Below, piece after piece: positions 35,230-44,130 of a stretch of DNA of 64,000 bases. The stretch is from Cryobacterium luteum (GTDB taxonomy: Bacteria > Actinomycetota > Actinomycetes > Actinomycetales > Microbacteriaceae). The position numbers and the translations under genes are program-made. Below the pieces are notes generated by a model. The model saw only the letters and a list, made by a program, of their open reading frames with translations. It was not told the origin of the DNA and did not search any database. Every line of letters begins with the position of its first letter. The first letter of the stretch is position 1. The stretch is from the NCBI RefSeq assembly GCF_900110125.1, contig NZ_FOCN01000009.1:62001-126000 (forward strand), written 5' to 3'.

Positions 35230-36663
35230 TTAGATGAGGTACTGGCTCAGGCCGCGCTTGATGTAACGACCGTCACCCTTGGTGCCGAGGTAGGTGTTAT
35301 CGTCGACGACGACTTTGCCGCGGGAGATGACGGTGTCGACGTGGCCGTCGATCTCGTAGCCTTCCCAGGCGGAGTAGTCCATGTTCATGTGGTGGGTCTT
35401 GTCTACTCCAATGGAGGTGTGTCCGTTCGGGTCGTAGATCACCACGTCGCCGTCGGCGCCTGGGGCGATCACGCCTTTCTGGCCGTACATGCCGAACATG
35501 CGGGCCGGGGTGGTTGAGCACACCTCGACCCAGCGTTCGAGCGAGATCTTGCTGTCGACGACGCCCTGGTAGAGCAGGTCCATGCGGTGTTCGACGGAGC
35601 CGATGCCGTTGGGAATCTTGGAGAAGTCGGTCAGGCCCATGTCTTTCTGGCCCTTCATGCAGAACGGGCAGTGGTCGGTGGAGACCATCTGAATGTCGTT
35701 CGTTCGCAGGCTTTGCCACATGTGGTGCTGGTGGCCCTCGGCTTTGGCGCGCAGCGGCGTGGAGCAGACCCACTTGGCGCCCTCGAACCTGCCCCATTCC
35801 TCGCTCTCTGCCCCCAGGTTGTCTTCGAGTGAGAGGTAGAGGTATTGCGGGCAGGTCTCGCCGAACACGTTCTGGCCGCTATCGCGAGCCTGCGCAATCT
35901 GGTCCACGGCCTGCTTGGCCGACACGTGCACTACATAAAGAGGAGCGCCGGTGAGGTTGGCGAGCATGATCGCGCGGTGGGTGGCCTCTTCCTCGGCCTG
36001 CCAGGGCCGGGTGAGGCCGTGGTAGAGCGGGCCCGTGTTGCCGGCGGCGACCGCCTGCTGCACGAGCAGATCGATGACGCTGCCGTTCTCGGCGTGCATC
36101 ATGATCATGCTGCCGTTCGTCGCCGCGCGCTGCATAGCCTTGACGATCTGGCCGTCGTCGCTGAGGAACACCCCCTTGTAGGCCATGAACAGCTTGAAGC
36201 TCGTGACACCCTCGTCGACGAGTTCGTCCATCGCCGTCAGCGAGCTGTCTTGCACATCACTGAGAATCTGATGAAAACCGTAATCAATGGCGCACTGTCC
36301 GGCGGCCTTCTGCTGCCAGGTGGCGTAGCGCTCGAGTACGTCTTCGCCGGCGTACTGCACGACGAAGTCGACGATGCTCGTGGTGCCGCCCCAGGCTGCC
36401 GCGCGGGTGCCGGTTTCGAAGGTGTCACTGGCCTGGGTGCCGCCGAACGGCATCTCCATGTGGGTGTGGGCGTCGATGCCGCCGGGAATGACGTATTTGC
36501 CGCCGGCGTCGATGACACGGTCGACGTTGGCCGCCACATCGAAGCCGAGCAGGGTCGAGCCCGGTGCGAGTACGGCGGCGATTTTCTCGCCGTCGATGAG
36601 CACGTCGGCGAGCCCTCGGCCGGTGGCGTTGACCACGGTACCGTTCTTGATCAAAGTCTTCAT
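35230..36663 (-). CDS. hydA: dihydropyrimidinase/D-hydantoinase
   Basis: 477 residues. Binuclear-zinc amidohydrolase motifs: DAHTHMEMPFGGT (HxH), FKLFMAYKGVF with the Lys expected to be carboxylated, VVHVSAKQ, and STDHCPF with the metal-binding Asp region. It opens the ring of dihydrouracil/dihydrothymine (or 5-substituted hydantoins) to the N-carbamoyl amino acid in the cytoplasm. The start at 36663 has GGAGG upstream and the gene follows the amidohydrolase by 26 bases; the LLM gene follows by nine. Confidence 0.95.
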   Translation of the reverse strand: MKTLIKNGTVVNATGRGLADVLIDGEKIAAVLAPGSTLLGFDVAANVDRVIDAGGKYVIPGGIDAHTHMEMPFGGTQASDTFETGTRAAAWGGTTSIVDFVVQYAGEDVLERYATWQQKAAGQCAIDYGFHQILSDVQDSSLTAMDELVDEGVTSFKLFMAYKGVFLSDDGQIVKAMQRAATNGSMIMMHAENGSVIDLLVQQAVAAGNTGPLYHGLTRPWQAEEEATHRAIMLANLTGAPLYVVHVSAKQAVDQIAQARDSGQNVFGETCPQYLYLSLEDNLGAESEEWGRFEGAKWVCSTPLRAKAEGHQHHMWQSLRTNDIQMVSTDHCPFCMKGQKDMGLTDFSKIPNGIGSVEHRMDLLYQGVVDSKISLERWVEVCSTTPARMFGMYGQKGVIAPGADGDVVIYDPNGHTSIGVDKTHHMNMDYSAWEGYEIDGHVDTVISRGKVVVDDNTYLGTKGDGRYIKRGLSQYLI

Positions 36664-36689
36664 GGCATCCTCCGTTGGGTCAGCTCGAA

Positions 36690-37553
36690 CTAGGGCGCGA
36701 CGAGGGGCTCGTAGGAGTCGGGGCGACGGTCGCGGTAGAACTGCCAGGAGTTGCGTACCTCACGGATTACGCCGAGGTCGAGGTCGCGCACCAGGATCTC
36801 CTCGGTGTCGGTCGAGGCGCGTTCTCCCACGTAGTTGCCCTTGGGGTCAACGAAGTAGGAGCTACCGTAGAAGGTCACGGCTTCGTCGCCGAACTCGGCT
36901 TGTTCGTTGCCGATGCGGTTGTTCGCGCCGACGTAGTACTGGTTGGCGACGGCGGCGGCGGGCTGTTCGAGTTCCCACAGGCGGTTCGACAGCCCGGGTT
37001 TGGTGGCCGAAGGGTTGAACACGATCTCGGCGCCGTTCAGGCCGAGCGCACGCCAGCCCTCCGGGAAGTGGCGGTCGTAGCAGATGTAGACGCCGATCTT
37101 GCCGTACTTCGTGTCGAAGACCGGATAGTCGGTGTTGCCCGGTCGAAAGTAGAACTTTTCCCAGAACTGCGGCAGGTGCGGGATGTGGTGTTTGCGGTAC
37201 TTGCCGAGGTAGGTTCCGTCGGCGTCGATGACCGCGGCGGTGTTGTAGAGCACGCCGGGCTGTTCTTCTTCGTACATCGGCACGACGATGACCATCTTGA
37301 ACTCGCTCGCGAGCTTTTGGAATCGTTCGACGATGGGGCCGGGTACGGCCTGCGCGTAGTCGTAATATTTGGCGTCCTGCACGATGCCGAAGTACGGGCC
37401 GTGGAAGAGTTCCTGGAAGCAGATCACCTGCACGCCCTGGGCGGCGGCGGTGCGCACGAACCCTTCGTGCTTCTGGATCATGGATTCTTCGTCGCCGGTC
37501 CAGGTGGCCTGAGTGATGGCGGTTCGAACAATCTGGCTTGTGTCAACAGTCAT
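36690..37553 (-). CDS. nitrilase-superfamily N-carbamoyl-beta-alanine amidohydrolase (beta-ureidopropionase)
   Basis: 287 residues from the ATG at 37553, with GGAAGG before it; a Met ten codons upstream lacks such a site. The catalytic triad is visible: Glu in ICFQELFHGPYF, Lys in KYRKHHIPH, Cys in VYICYDRHFPEGWR, the latter two in forms typical of beta-ureidopropionase. It hydrolyses N-carbamoyl-beta-alanine to beta-alanine, CO2 and ammonia. It is the first gene of the minus-strand cluster, next to the divergent MocR-type regulator. Confidence 0.93.
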   Translation of the reverse strand: MTVDTSQIVRTAITQATWTGDEESMIQKHEGFVRTAAAQGVQVICFQELFHGPYFGIVQDAKYYDYAQAVPGPIVERFQKLASEFKMVIVVPMYEEEQPGVLYNTAAVIDADGTYLGKYRKHHIPHLPQFWEKFYFRPGNTDYPVFDTKYGKIGVYICYDRHFPEGWRALGLNGAEIVFNPSATKPGLSNRLWELEQPAAAVANQYYVGANNRIGNEQAEFGDEAVTFYGSSYFVDPKGNYVGERASTDTEEILVRDLDLGVIREVRNSWQFYRDRRPDSYEPLVAP

Positions 37554-37589
37554 GCTGTGCCTTCCACTTGCTTCGTTAGTCAAGGGCCG

Positions 37590-37611
37590 ATACGAACCGC
37601 GCTGTTCGTAT
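37590..37611. promoter_or_regulatory. inverted repeat ATACGAAC-N6-GTTCGTAT, putative operator of the pyrimidine cluster
   Basis: Perfect 8-bp arms, six-base spacer, in the divergent gap between the amidohydrolase and the MocR-type regulator, 37 bases from the amidohydrolase start. It is the strongest dyad in that gap and the natural candidate for binding the neighbouring regulator. Confidence 0.55.
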
Positions 37612-37629
37612 TGTTATTATTTGACGTAA

Positions 37630-37642
37630 ACATTTCAAATGT
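37630..37642. promoter_or_regulatory. palindrome ACATTT-C-AAATGT in the same divergent promoter
   Basis: A 13-bp odd palindrome 18 bases beyond the larger dyad, embedded in an AT-rich stretch (37611-37660) that probably holds the promoters of both divergent units. Confidence 0.38.
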
Positions 37643-37704
37643 GTTTCTCTGTGTATCGCACGCATTAATCATCCTGTCGCCCGACGCAGCCAGAGGCAAG
37701 AGCA

Positions 37705-39072
37705 ATGCAGAACTTTATCGACGAAATCGAGCAGCGCACGCCCGCAGGCATCGCTGCGGCCATCGGCCGGCTGATCGCGTCCGGTCGACTCGCCCCGGGC
37801 GATCGCCTGCCCACCGTTCGAGTGCTCGCCGGCGAGCTCGGTGTCAGTCCCGCGACGGTCAGTCACGCCTGGCAGGCGCTCTCAGCGGTCGGCCTGATCG
37901 TGTCGCGTGGTCGGGGCGGCACGTTCGTGCAGGATGCCGCCCCCAAGTGGCTGCCGGCGCGCAGCCAGTCAATGATCGGCGCGGTTGGTCCCGCCCGCCT
38001 CGACCTGTCCCGCGGCACGCCGGACCCGCGGTTATTGCCGTCACTCGGGCCGGCCCTCTCCCGAGTGGCGCAGCGGGCGGTGACACCGAGCTACCAGGAC
38101 CTGCCCATCCTTCCGGAGTTGCTCGAGGTGCTGCGCGGGTCGTGGCCGTACCCGGCCGAGGCCATCACCATCGTTGACGGTGCCCTCGACGCCATCTCTC
38201 GCTGCCTCGACGCGGTCACCCGGTTCGGTGACCGGGTCATTGTGGAGAACCCGTCGTTTCCGCCGTTTTTCGACCTGCTCGACCAGCTCGGCCTGGAACG
38301 CCTGCCGGTGCCCGTAGACGAGCACGGCATCATTCCGGCCGACTTCGCCGCAGCCCTGAAGCTCGGTCCGGCCGTCGTGCTGCTGCAGCCGCGGGCGCAG
38401 AACCCCACCGGAGCGTCGATGACCGCGCAGCGGGCTGAGGAACTGGCCAGGCTGATGCAAAACACCCCGGCGAGCGCCGACACCATCGTGATCGAAGACG
38501 ATCACTCCGCCGAGATCAGCATCGCGCCCGAGGTGAGTCTCGGGCTCTGGCTGCCCGGCCGCACCCTGCACGTGCGCAGTTTCTCGAAGTCGCACGGCCC
38601 CGATCTGCGCATGGCGGCGCTCGGCGGACCGGCCGCGCTGATCGACCCGATCGTATCGCGGCGCATGCTCGGCCCGGGCTGGACCAGCCGCATGCTGCAG
38701 ACGATTCTGCACGACCTGCTCACCAACGGCGAGAGCATGGCGCAGGTCGGCGAGGCGCGCCGCATCTACTTTGCCCGCCAGCGCGCCCTCGCCGACGCCC
38801 TCGCCGGGTTCGGGCTCGACGTGGTGCAGGCCGACGGCATCAACACCTGGCTGCCGGTGCAGAACGAGCGTGACGCCCTCGTGCGCCTGGCCGCTTCCGG
38901 TATTAGGGTGGCTGGCGGCTCGCCGTTTCTCGCCACGGACGATGGCCCCGCGTTCATTCGGGTGACCGCCGGCGCCCTGCCCGACGACGTTACGCCGGTG
39001 GCGGAGGCGCTGGCCGCGGCGGCGCATCCGCTCGAATCGACCGTGCACCCGGTCGGGGCGCGCTGGGCGTAG
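37705..39072 (+). CDS. MocR-type (GntR-aminotransferase) transcriptional regulator
   Basis: 455 residues. A GntR winged helix at 10-75 (IAAAIGRLIASGRLAPGDRLPTVRVLAGELGVSPATVSHAWQ) is linked to a class I aminotransferase-like domain (PSYQDLPILPELLEVL, QPRAQNPTGASMT, HVRSFSKSHGPDLRMA, where the Lys would hold pyridoxal phosphate). MocR proteins usually sense amino compounds such as beta-alanine, GABA or PLP. Being divergent to the cluster that makes and consumes beta-alanine, it is its likely activator. Confidence 0.93.
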   Translation: MQNFIDEIEQRTPAGIAAAIGRLIASGRLAPGDRLPTVRVLAGELGVSPATVSHAWQALSAVGLIVSRGRGGTFVQDAAPKWLPARSQSMIGAVGPARLDLSRGTPDPRLLPSLGPALSRVAQRAVTPSYQDLPILPELLEVLRGSWPYPAEAITIVDGALDAISRCLDAVTRFGDRVIVENPSFPPFFDLLDQLGLERLPVPVDEHGIIPADFAAALKLGPAVVLLQPRAQNPTGASMTAQRAEELARLMQNTPASADTIVIEDDHSAEISIAPEVSLGLWLPGRTLHVRSFSKSHGPDLRMAALGGPAALIDPIVSRRMLGPGWTSRMLQTILHDLLTNGESMAQVGEARRIYFARQRALADALAGFGLDVVQADGINTWLPVQNERDALVRLAASGIRVAGGSPFLATDDGPAFIRVTAGALPDDVTPVAEALAAAAHPLESTVHPVGARWA

Positions 39073-39204
39073 CCGCGGGAGGGCGCAGGCCTCGGCAGGG
39101 GTTTAGGGTTAGGGCAGACCACCGGTTTGCTTTGACCGGCCCCGCTGGCCTGGATTTGGGCTGAGGTCCACCTTTATTCCGCCAGTTGAGCCGAAAGAGA
39201 CCTC

Positions 39205-40206
39205 ATGAATCGAATCATCGTGCGCACGGCCGGGGGAGTCACCGCACTGGTCGCCGCGTCCCTGCTGCTCAGCGGATGCGCCGCAACGGTCACCCCCGCC
39301 GCCACGCCCGCCAAAACCCCGGCGACCAGCGCGAACTACCCGCTCACGGTGCTCAATTGCGAATCGACCGTCACGGTCACGTCGGCCCCTGAACGCATCG
39401 TGTCGATCAAGTCCTCGGCGACCGAGCTGCTGCTCGCGCTGGGGGTCGGTGACCGCATCGTGGGCTCGGCCTTCCTCGACGGCCCGCTGCCAAAATCGCT
39501 CGCCACCGCCGGAGCCGATCTCAACGTGATCAGTGATTTCCTTCCCGGCCAGGAGGCCGTGCTCGGTCTGAACCCTGACTTCATCTATGGCGGTTGGGAG
39601 TCCAATTTCAGCGCCGACGGGGTGGGTGAACGCGCTGCCCTCGAAGCGCTCGGCGTGGGCAGCTATGTCTCACCGGCCGCGTGCAAGGGCGAGCGGATGC
39701 CCGACCCGCTGACCTTCCCGACGGTGTTCTCCGAAATTGAGGAAGCCGGCAAGATCTTCGATGCGCAGCCCGCCGCAGACGAACTCGTGCGCAGCCTGGA
39801 ATCCGATCTCGCCGGTCTGGTGCCATCCACCGACGGTGCCACCGCGCTCTGGTATTCCAGCGGCACGACCACCCCCTACGTCGGCGCCGGCATCGGTTCG
39901 CCAGCCATGATCATGGAGGCCGCCGGGCTCACCAACATCTTTGCCGACGTCAGTGACACCTGGACGTCGGTGGGCTGGGAGTCGATCATCGAGGCCAATC
40001 CGGGCATCATCGTGCTCGTGGATGCCAGCTGGAACACGGCCGCCGCGAAGATCGCCCACCTCGAATCGGACCCGGCCACGCAGGTGCTCGACGCCGTGAA
40101 GAACCAGCGCTACATCATCCTGCCGTTCGCCTCGACCGAGGCCGGCCTGCGCAACGTCGAAGCCGCCGCGTCGACCATCGCGCAGCTGGCCGCTCTGAAC
40201 GAGTGA
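39205..40206 (+). CDS. ABC transporter substrate-binding lipoprotein, putative F420-0 (siderophore/B12-type) binding protein
   Basis: 333 residues. A lipoprotein signal ends in LLLSGC. The rest is a helical-backbone (BtuF/FhuD-like) binding protein: ERIVSIKSSATELLLALGVGDRIVGSAFLDG, FLPGQEAVLGLNPDFIYGGWESNF, GWESIIEANPGIIVLVD. Together with the permease and ATPase that follow and with cofD, it matches the actinobacterial transporter that TIGRFAM curators named putative F420-0 ABC transporter on genomic-context grounds; the true substrate is unproven. Confidence 0.85.
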   Translation: MNRIIVRTAGGVTALVAASLLLSGCAATVTPAATPAKTPATSANYPLTVLNCESTVTVTSAPERIVSIKSSATELLLALGVGDRIVGSAFLDGPLPKSLATAGADLNVISDFLPGQEAVLGLNPDFIYGGWESNFSADGVGERAALEALGVGSYVSPAACKGERMPDPLTFPTVFSEIEEAGKIFDAQPAADELVRSLESDLAGLVPSTDGATALWYSSGTTTPYVGAGIGSPAMIMEAAGLTNIFADVSDTWTSVGWESIIEANPGIIVLVDASWNTAAAKIAHLESDPATQVLDAVKNQRYIILPFASTEAGLRNVEAAASTIAQLAALNE

Positions 40207-40234
40207 CACCCTCCCCCGTCTCGCGGAGGCTGGA

Positions 40235-41251
40235 GTGACTCGGGCTCGCTACCTCGGGTGGCTCGTCGCTGCCGCCATCGCATTGATATTGGTGTGCGGG
40301 ATGGCGGTGACCATCGGGCCGGCCGCGGTGAGCCTCGCGCAGGTGGCCGGCAGCATCGGCGCGCACCTGGGCCTCGCGACCGAGCCGGTGCCGCTGCTCA
40401 TCGACTCGATCGTCTGGCAGTTGCGCCTGCCCCGGGTGCTCACCGCCGCTCTGGTCGGTGTCGGCCTCGCGCTGAGCGGAGCGGTGATGCAGAGCGTGAC
40501 GCGCAACCCGCTCGCCGACCCCTACCTGCTCGGGCTGTCGAGCGGGGCATCCGTCGGCGCGGTCTGCGCGGTCATTCTCGGTATCGGCTTTGTTTTGCCG
40601 GCCGCCGCTTTTACCGGCGCGCTGCTGGCCCTCGTGGCGACGCTGAGCATCGCCAAGGTCGGCGGCACGATCACTCCGGTGCGGGCGGTGCTCGCCGGGC
40701 TGGCCATCGCGCAGCTCGCGGGAGCCCTCACCTCATTCATCATCTTCTGGGCGGCCAAGGGTGACTCTTACCGGGAGATCCTCAACTGGCTGCTGGGTTC
40801 GGTGGCCGGCGCCACCTGGACCAGCGTCGCGATTGCGGTGACGGCGGTCACCGTCGTGGGCACCGGCATCCTCGTCTCGGCGACCCGGCTCGACGCGTTC
40901 GCGTTCGGCGACACCTCGGCGGCGAGCCTCGGCATCAACGTGAACCGCACCCGCTGGGCGTTGCTCGGGGCCGTCGCCCTGCTGACCGGTTCGATGGTGG
41001 CCGTCAGTGGCTCGATCGGGTTCGTCGGGCTCATTCTGCCGCACCTCGTGCGCGGTATCAGCGGGCCGGGACACCGCCGGCTGCTGCCGCTCGTCGCGGT
41101 CTGCGGTGCCCTGTTTTTGGTCATCGCCGACACGCTCGCCCGCACGGTGTTCGACCCGCGCGAACTGCCGGTGGGCATCATCACCGCGTTCATCGGCGTG
41201 CCCGTGTTCATTCTGCTCATCAAGAGAAAGAAGTCACACCTGTGGGCGTAG
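40235..41251 (+). CDS. FecCD-type ABC permease, putative F420-0 transporter
   Basis: 338 residues, about nine or ten helices, with FecCD marks: LRLPRVLTAALVGVGLALSGAVMQSVTRNPLADPYLLGLSSGAS near the N-terminus, SFIIFWAAKGDSYREILNWLLGS, LGINVNRTRW and SIGFVGLILPHLVRGISGPGHRRLLP. The GTG start has GGAGG upstream. Its end overlaps the ATPase start by ten bases, indicating coupled translation. Confidence 0.9.
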   Translation: MTRARYLGWLVAAAIALILVCGMAVTIGPAAVSLAQVAGSIGAHLGLATEPVPLLIDSIVWQLRLPRVLTAALVGVGLALSGAVMQSVTRNPLADPYLLGLSSGASVGAVCAVILGIGFVLPAAAFTGALLALVATLSIAKVGGTITPVRAVLAGLAIAQLAGALTSFIIFWAAKGDSYREILNWLLGSVAGATWTSVAIAVTAVTVVGTGILVSATRLDAFAFGDTSAASLGINVNRTRWALLGAVALLTGSMVAVSGSIGFVGLILPHLVRGISGPGHRRLLPLVAVCGALFLVIADTLARTVFDPRELPVGIITAFIGVPVFILLIKRKKSHLWA

Positions 41252-42015
41252 ACCTCGACCGGCTGTCCTTCGCCATCGACGGCGCCCCGATTTTGCGCGA
41301 CGTGTCGGCGTCGCTGCCGACCGGCACGGTGACCGGCCTGCTCGGCCCGAACGGCGCCGGTAAATCCACCCTGCTGCGGCTCATCGCCGGCATCGACACA
41401 GCGGATGCCGGCAGCGTCACGCTCGACGGCGTCACGATCGGCTCGTTGAGCCGGCGCGACGCGGCCCGACGCATTGCCCTGCTCGAACAGAATGCGGCGC
41501 CGAGCGTGGAGCTGACCGTGCTCGAGGTCGTGCTGCTCGGGCGCATTCCGCATCGCACGAAACTCATGGGTTCGTTCAGCGGCCACGAGGATCACGCCGT
41601 CGCGTTCGACGCCCTCGCAGCCGTCGGCGCCGGGGCGCTTGTCGATCGCTCCTGGCACACGCTGAGCGGCGGGCAGCAGCAGCGGGTGCAGATTGCCCGA
41701 GCGATGGCGCAGCAACCGAGCTTGCTCCTGCTCGACGAACCGACCAACCACCTCGACGTGAGCGCCCAGCTGTCGCTGCTCGGCCAGGTGCGGGATCTCG
41801 GGGTGACGGCGATCATGGCCCTGCACGACCTCAACCTCGCGTCGGCCTATTGCGACCATATTCTTCTGCTCGACGGCGGCATGCTCGTGGCTTCGGGCAC
41901 GCCAGCCGAGGTGCTCACCCCCGAGGTCATCGGCAACGTCTACGGGGTGGAGTGCTTCATCCTGAAACATCCGCGCGGCGGGCATCCGGTCATTGTGTAT
42001 TCGGCGGCGTCATGA
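41242..42015 (+). CDS. ABC ATP-binding protein, putative F420-0 transporter
   Basis: 257 residues. Walker [31 protein letters not shown] and MALHDLNLASAY are intact, the pattern of FecE/BtuD-like ATPases. The stop overlaps the cofD start (ATGA), so transporter and F420 biosynthesis gene are translated together, the best evidence that the transported compound relates to F420. Confidence 0.92.
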   Translation: MGVDLDRLSFAIDGAPILRDVSASLPTGTVTGLLGPNGAGKSTLLRLIAGIDTADAGSVTLDGVTIGSLSRRDAARRIALLEQNAAPSVELTVLEVVLLGRIPHRTKLMGSFSGHEDHAVAFDALAAVGAGALVDRSWHTLSGGQQQRVQIARAMAQQPSLLLLDEPTNHLDVSAQLSLLGQVRDLGVTAIMALHDLNLASAYCDHILLLDGGMLVASGTPAEVLTPEVIGNVYGVECFILKHPRGGHPVIVYSAAS

Positions 42016-43004
42016 TGAGTCCCGATCTGACGCGTGTCACCGTGTTGGCGGGCGGCGTCGGCGGTGCCCGGTTCACCCGCGGCCTGCTGGCCCACCTCGC
42101 CGTCACGGCGCCCGAGGCGGCCGTGACGGTGATCGTCAACACCGGTGACGACATGTGGCTGGATGGGCTGCGCATTTGCCCCGACCTGGACACCGTCATG
42201 TACACCCTCGGTGGCGGGATCAACGAGGAGCAGGGCTGGGGGCGTCCCGATGAGTCCCGGCGGGCTTCGTCCGAGATCGCCGCCTATGGTCGCGGCTGGT
42301 CCTGGTTCACCCTCGGCGATCTCGACCTCGCGACGCACATTGTGCGCACCGACCTGCTGCGCAGCGGATCAACTCTGAGCGAGGCGACCGAATTCCTCTG
42401 TCGCCGCTGGCAGCCGGGGGCCAGGCTGCTGCCGATGAGTGACCAGCCGGTGGAAACCCACGTATGCCTTGCCGAGAATATCGACGATCACGCCGCGGGT
42501 GACTATATTCACTTTGAGGAATGGTGGGTTCGTTACCGGGCCCGGGTCGCGATCACGAGGTTCGAGCAGCGCGGACTGGCCGAGGCCGTGGCCGCGCCGG
42601 GCGTACTCGAGGCCATCACCGCGGCCGACCTCGTGGTGCTGCCGCCGTCAAACCCGGTCGTCTCGGTCGGAACGATCCTCGCGGTGCCGGGGGTGCGCGA
42701 GGCGCTGCGTTCCACGGCGGCCCGGGTGGTGGGCGTGTCTCCGATCATCGGCGGCGCGGCGGTGCGCGGCATGGCCGATGCCTGCCTGCACACGATCGGC
42801 GTTGAGACCAGCGCCCTCGCCGTCGGCCGGCATTACGGCGCCCGCAGCGCCGGTGGACTCCTCGATGCCTGGCTGATCGACGAAACGGATGCCGCCGCGC
42901 TGCCGGCGCTGGCGGCCGCCGACATCCGTTCTGCTGCCGTGCCATTGTGGATGACCGACTTGGCGTCGACGACCGCGATGGCCGCTGCCGTGTTGATGCT
43001 GTGA
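42012..43004 (+). CDS. cofD: 2-phospho-L-lactate (or PEP-derived) transferase, F420-0 synthesis
   Basis: 330 residues from the ATG at 42012 (a second ATG follows immediately). VTVLAGGVGGARFTRGL and IVNTGDDMWLDGLRICPDLDTVMYTL are the substrate-binding N-terminal motifs of CofD/FbiA; FTLGDLDLATHIVRTDLLR and LPPSNPVVSVGTIL follow in order. It transfers the phosphoenolpyruvyl- or phospholactyl-GDP moiety onto Fo to form (dehydro-)F420-0. Coupled to the upstream transporter. Confidence 0.94.
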   Translation: MMSPDLTRVTVLAGGVGGARFTRGLLAHLAVTAPEAAVTVIVNTGDDMWLDGLRICPDLDTVMYTLGGGINEEQGWGRPDESRRASSEIAAYGRGWSWFTLGDLDLATHIVRTDLLRSGSTLSEATEFLCRRWQPGARLLPMSDQPVETHVCLAENIDDHAAGDYIHFEEWWVRYRARVAITRFEQRGLAEAVAAPGVLEAITAADLVVLPPSNPVVSVGTILAVPGVREALRSTAARVVGVSPIIGGAAVRGMADACLHTIGVETSALAVGRHYGARSAGGLLDAWLIDETDAAALPALAAADIRSAAVPLWMTDLASTTAMAAAVLML

Positions 43005-43005
43005 T

Positions 43006-43671
43006 TCAGAGCAGCGCGCTCGTATGCGGCCCGAGCCCGAGAGCGCGGGCCGCAGCTAAATCGGCCGCGGTGTCGACGTCGCGGTGCAGGGAGGAGCTTG
43101 CCGGCAGGGCGAGCACCACGTGGCCGGCGGCCTCGTGCACGGCGCGGGAGTCGAGACCGAACCGTGGTGTGAGAGCCACGCCCGCGCGGGCGAACAGGGT
43201 CGTCGTTCCCACTCCTTCGGCGTCGGCCACCATCGAGCGCGGGTGCGCTGCGGCGAGGGCGAATCCGGTTTCGAGGTCGGCCGGTCGCAGGGCGGGCAGG
43301 TCCCCGGTCATCACGGCCAGATTCGCTTGGGGGCAGGTCTGGCGAGCAGCCGCCAGGCCCTGCTCGATCGCGGCGTTCAAGCGGGCCTGGCCCGTTTCCG
43401 CCCAGGTTTCCGCCCAGGTTTCTGCCGCGGGGTGTTCCGGGACGACGATCGCGCCGAGCTCGGTGAGCAGCTCGCCCAGCCGTGCATTGCCCGTCACCAC
43501 GAACACGTACTCCACCGCGGATGCCGCCACCAGCGCCGCCACCGTATCGAGCGCGAAGGCGTCGGCGAGCGCCGCTCGCCCAGGGACGCCCCTGAGTCGG
43601 CTCTTCGCCCCTACGCTCCCCTTCACCGGAACGACGACCACCCAGCGTGGTTCGGCGCGCAATTCGTCCAT
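43006..43671 (-). CDS. cofC: 2-phospho-L-lactate/PEP guanylyltransferase
   Basis: 221 residues. WVVVVPVKGSVGAKSRLRG is the nucleotidyltransferase loop, LAVMTGDLPALRPADL the GDLP metal site, and TTTLFARAGVALTPRFGLDS the substrate-binding part of CofC/FbiD. It activates phospholactate or PEP with GTP for CofD. It is convergent with cofD, the stops only one base apart. A 12-bp in-frame repeat gives AETWAETWAET (43394-43426), a family-untypical insertion. A TAGCGT box lies six bases before the start. Confidence 0.9.
   Translation of the reverse strand: MDELRAEPRWVVVVPVKGSVGAKSRLRGVPGRAALADAFALDTVAALVAASAVEYVFVVTGNARLGELLTELGAIVVPEHPAAETWAETWAETGQARLNAAIEQGLAAARQTCPQANLAVMTGDLPALRPADLETGFALAAAHPRSMVADAEGVGTTTLFARAGVALTPRFGLDSRAVHEAAGHVVLALPASSSLHRDVDTAADLAAARALGLGPHTSALL
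43394..43426. repeat. 12-bp in-frame tandem repeat inside cofC
   Basis: GTTTCCGCCCAG occurs at 43394-43405 and 43406-43417, and a partial third copy with one change runs to 43426. It encodes repeated AETW on the minus strand. Confidence 0.85.
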
Positions 43672-43677
43672 GGCGAA

Positions 43678-43683
43678 ACGCTA
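43678..43683 (-). promoter_or_regulatory. -10 box (TAGCGT) of cofC
   Basis: TAGCGT on the minus strand, six bases before the ATG at 43671. Confidence 0.55.
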
Positions 43684-43779
43684 GCAGCGTCGCGCACCCC
43701 CGACGCGCGGTAGCCTGAAGGGTCGACTGCAAACATCCGTCGGCCCGAACTCGTTCCTTTGAACGGCCCAGGAGGCTCC

Positions 43780-44130
43780 ATGTCACTCACCACCCAGTCG
43801 CGCACGCTCCCCATGGCGATTGTCACCTACCTCGAGCGCAGCGCGAGCGCCAAGCCCGCCTCAGCCAGAGCGACCTTCACCGAGAACGCTGTCGTCGTCG
43901 ATGATGGCAAGACCTACACCGGCGAAGCTGCCATCGCCGCCTGGCTGGCCGGCTCCGCTGCGGAGTTCGAGTACACGACCACCCAGCTGCGCGTTGAGAA
44001 AGACGAAACGGCCACGACCGTCGTCAACCGCGTTGAGGGCAACTTTCCCGGCCGCAGCGTCGACCTGAACTACCGCTTCGAGCTCGACGCCGACAGTGGC
44101 CTGATTCAGGCCCTCACGATCTCGATCTAA
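43780..44130 (+). CDS. SnoaL/NTF2-like protein
   Basis: 116 residues from the ATG at 43780, which has GGAGG five bases upstream. Pattern [47 protein letters not shown] then paired strands ([38 protein letters not shown]) is the SnoaL-like cone fold. Function unknown. Its last 17 bases overlap the end of cofE on the opposite strand, so the two genes are convergent and overlapping. Confidence 0.8.
   Translation: MSLTTQSRTLPMAIVTYLERSASAKPASARATFTENAVVVDDGKTYTGEAAIAAWLAGSAAEFEYTTTQLRVEKDETATTVVNRVEGNFPGRSVDLNYRFELDADSGLIQALTISI

Noticed and set aside
39103-39114. TTAGGGTTAGGG, resembling telomere repeats
   Set aside because: Only two units, in the gap after the MocR-type gene; chance similarity, with no terminal-like structure around it.
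39122-39139. CCGGT-N8-ACCGG hairpin before the F420-0 importer as a riboswitch or attenuator
   Set aside because: Only five base pairs and no U tract; it may be a weak terminator of the MocR-type gene.
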